From CAYNYM01 sp049366815 (GTDB lineage Bacteria > Desulfobacterota > DSM-4660 > Desulfatiglandales > HGW-15), in NCBI GenBank assembly GCA_049366815.1, contig JBMNCO010000189.1:1-32817 (forward strand): DNA of 32,817 nucleotides. Reading direction: 5' to 3'. Shown here in pieces: positions 31,306-32,817 of this stretch. The notes under the pieces were generated by a model. The model ran no database searches. It saw only the letters and a program-made list of their open reading frames with translations, and was not told the DNA's origin. Position 1 is the stretch's first letter. Each line of letters starts with the position of its first letter. Made by a program: the position numbers and the translations under genes.

Positions 31306-32816
31306 TGGTTACAAAAATGCTGATCAACGCGGTAGAACCGGAAGAGTACCGGATTGCCTTCATCAAGGACGGCCTTCTGGACGGCTACCAGATAGAAACA
31401 TCTACGAAAGAGCAGAAACTGGGAAATATATACAAGGGCGTTGTGGGACACATCGATCCGAGGCTTCAGGCGTGTTTCGTTGATTTCGGAGTCGACAAGA
31501 ACGGGTTCCTGCCCGGCGATGAGATCCACCCCGAGTACTACCAGACCGGGGAAACCTATGATGACGATCAGGGTGTACCCCCCATAGAAAGGGTCCTCCG
31601 GAGGGAGCAGGAACTGCTGGTTCAGGTCACAAAGGAGATGCCTGGCCGGAAGGGGGCCCATTTGACCACCTTCCTGTCCCTGGCCGGTCGGTATGTCGTC
31701 CTTACACCCGGGCGTACGGCGAACGGGGTTTCCCGCAAAATCGAAGATGAGGAGGAGCGGCAGCGGTTGAAAACCATCATGGACCAGTTGAAGATGCCCG
31801 AAGAAATCGGATATATCGTGCGGACCATGGCGGTCGGGCAAAACAAGAGAGAGATTTCCAAAGATCTCAATCGGCTCCTGAGAATATGGAAAAACATGAA
31901 GGGCAGGGTGATGGACGCCCCTCCTCTTTCTTTGATCTACAAGGAGCAGGACCTATACCTGAGAACTTTACGAGACTATTACTCAAGTGATGTGTCTGAA
32001 ATCCTGGTGGACGATAAGGAGACCTATTCCCGAATCAAGGAATATATGCGTATCCTCTCTCCCCGGGATCAGGGGAAGGTGAAATTATACAAAGACAAGG
32101 TGCCCATTTTTGATAAGTATGCCGTCGAAACACAGATTGAAAACATATACGGCAACGAAGTCCCCCTCAAATCAGGGGGATCAGTGGTCATCGATCCCAC
32201 AGAGGCCCTCATTTCCATTGACGTCAACTCCGGCCGGGGAAAGACGGGAAAAGACAACGAGAGCATGATCTTCAAGACGAACCTGGAGGCGGCAATTGAG
32301 ATCGCCAGGCAGCTCAGGTTGCGGGACATCGGGGGACTGGTGGTGATCGATTTTATCGATATGAGGGACAAAGACCACATACGGGAAGTGGAAAAGGTCC
32401 TGCGGGAAGAACTGAGAAAGGACCAGGCCAAGACCGACACCTCCCACATCTCCAAATTCGGCCTCATGGAACTCTCAAGACAGAGGCTGAGGCCATCCAT
32501 TGAGTCCAAGAGCTATCAGACCTGCAGCTACTGCCACGGTAAGGGCCTCGTCATTTCCGTTGAATCGGCCGCCGTGTCTTTCCTGCGGCGGTTGTGGGTG
32601 CAGGCGTCCAAAGGCGGCGTGGTCCAGGTCAAAGGGACCCTTTCCCCCGAAGTGGCCGATTATCTCCAGAACAGAAAAAGGAGTGAGTTGACTGATCTGG
32701 AAAAACGCTACGGCGTGGCCATTATCCTGAAGAGTGATCCAATGCTCTCCCCGGGAGACGGAACCCTTGAGTTTGTGGAAGAAAAAGAAGTTGCGAAGAC
32801 GGAATTAGACATTTAG
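31305..32816 (+). CDS. rng: Ribonuclease E/G family endoribonuclease
   Basis: The 503-residue protein has the RNase G layout: an S1 domain in the N-terminal 130 residues (GNIYKGVVGHIDPRLQACFV, then DFG), a 5'-sensor region around GRTANGVSRKI, and the DNase-I-like catalytic subdomain with SIDVNSG (Asp306) and VVIDFIDM (Asp349), the magnesium-binding aspartates. The Zn-link is TCSYCHGKG (Cys407, Cys410). It lacks the long disordered tail of RNase E, so rng is the better name. The ATG overlaps the stop of the activase partner as TAATG, so it is probably in the same operon. The stop is at 32814-32816, one base before the window ends. Confidence 0.94.
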   Translation: MVTKMLINAVEPEEYRIAFIKDGLLDGYQIETSTKEQKLGNIYKGVVGHIDPRLQACFVDFGVDKNGFLPGDEIHPEYYQTGETYDDDQGVPPIERVLRREQELLVQVTKEMPGRKGAHLTTFLSLAGRYVVLTPGRTANGVSRKIEDEEERQRLKTIMDQLKMPEEIGYIVRTMAVGQNKREISKDLNRLLRIWKNMKGRVMDAPPLSLIYKEQDLYLRTLRDYYSSDVSEILVDDKETYSRIKEYMRILSPRDQGKVKLYKDKVPIFDKYAVETQIENIYGNEVPLKSGGSVVIDPTEALISIDVNSGRGKTGKDNESMIFKTNLEAAIEIARQLRLRDIGGLVVIDFIDMRDKDHIREVEKVLREELRKDQAKTDTSHISKFGLMELSRQRLRPSIESKSYQTCSYCHGKGLVISVESAAVSFLRRLWVQASKGGVVQVKGTLSPEVADYLQNRKRSELTDLEKRYGVAIILKSDPMLSPGDGTLEFVEEKEVAKTELDI

Positions 32817-32817
32817 T

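Overview
The window looks like core chromosome of a strictly anaerobic, Gram-negative bacterium, most likely a member of the Desulfobacterota (former Deltaproteobacteria). This placement is an inference. It rests on an atp operon that encodes two b-type subunits but no a or c subunit, a short ThiC with a compact C-terminal cysteine motif, a bactofilin beside the rod-shape genes, RNase Y and RNase E/G together, and a large oxygen-sensitive-type CoA-dehydratase-activase pair. A run of exactly 100 N inside polA marks a scaffold join, so this is a draft or metagenome-derived assembly. I see no insertion sequence, prophage, CRISPR array, tRNA or rRNA.

Layout. (1) 253-2372, plus strand: thiD and thiC, the thiamine pyrimidine branch. 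(2) 2455-7091, minus strand: mnmE, jag, yidC, yidD, rnpA and rpmH, which is the classic rpmH cluster but without dnaA next to it. (3) 7254-13412, plus strand, divergent from rpmH: mreB, mreC, mreD, mrdA (PBP2), rodA and a bactofilin gene, forming an elongasome cluster. (4) 13814-19717, plus strand: atpF', atpF, atpH, atpA, atpG, atpD and atpC, closed by a strong intrinsic terminator. (5) 19776-22559: a good sigma70 promoter, a short coiled-coil ZapB-like gene, zapA, about 527 bases of structured non-coding DNA, and rny. (6) 22823-26733: a small beta-repeat protein, polA with the assembly gap, and a COG0731-type radical SAM protein. (7) 26859-32816: a 1025-residue double ASKHA activase, its 453-residue partner, and an RNase E/G gene that overlaps the partner by one base.

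Functionally the window combines cell-envelope growth (Mre/Rod/PBP2, bactofilin, YidC), division (ZapA and a ZapB-like protein), energy (F1 and the peripheral stalk), RNA metabolism (RnpA, MnmE, RNase Y, RNase E/G, Jag), and replication and repair (PolA). The least understood part is the activase pair at 26859-31305. It looks like a natural two-gene version of the giant one-piece activase/DUF2229 proteins of anaerobes, and its substrate cannot be read from the sequence. The second point of interest is the long non-coding stretch after zapA, where 6S RNA is encoded in many bacteria. It contains several perfect inverted repeats, but I could not confirm a 6S fold by eye.
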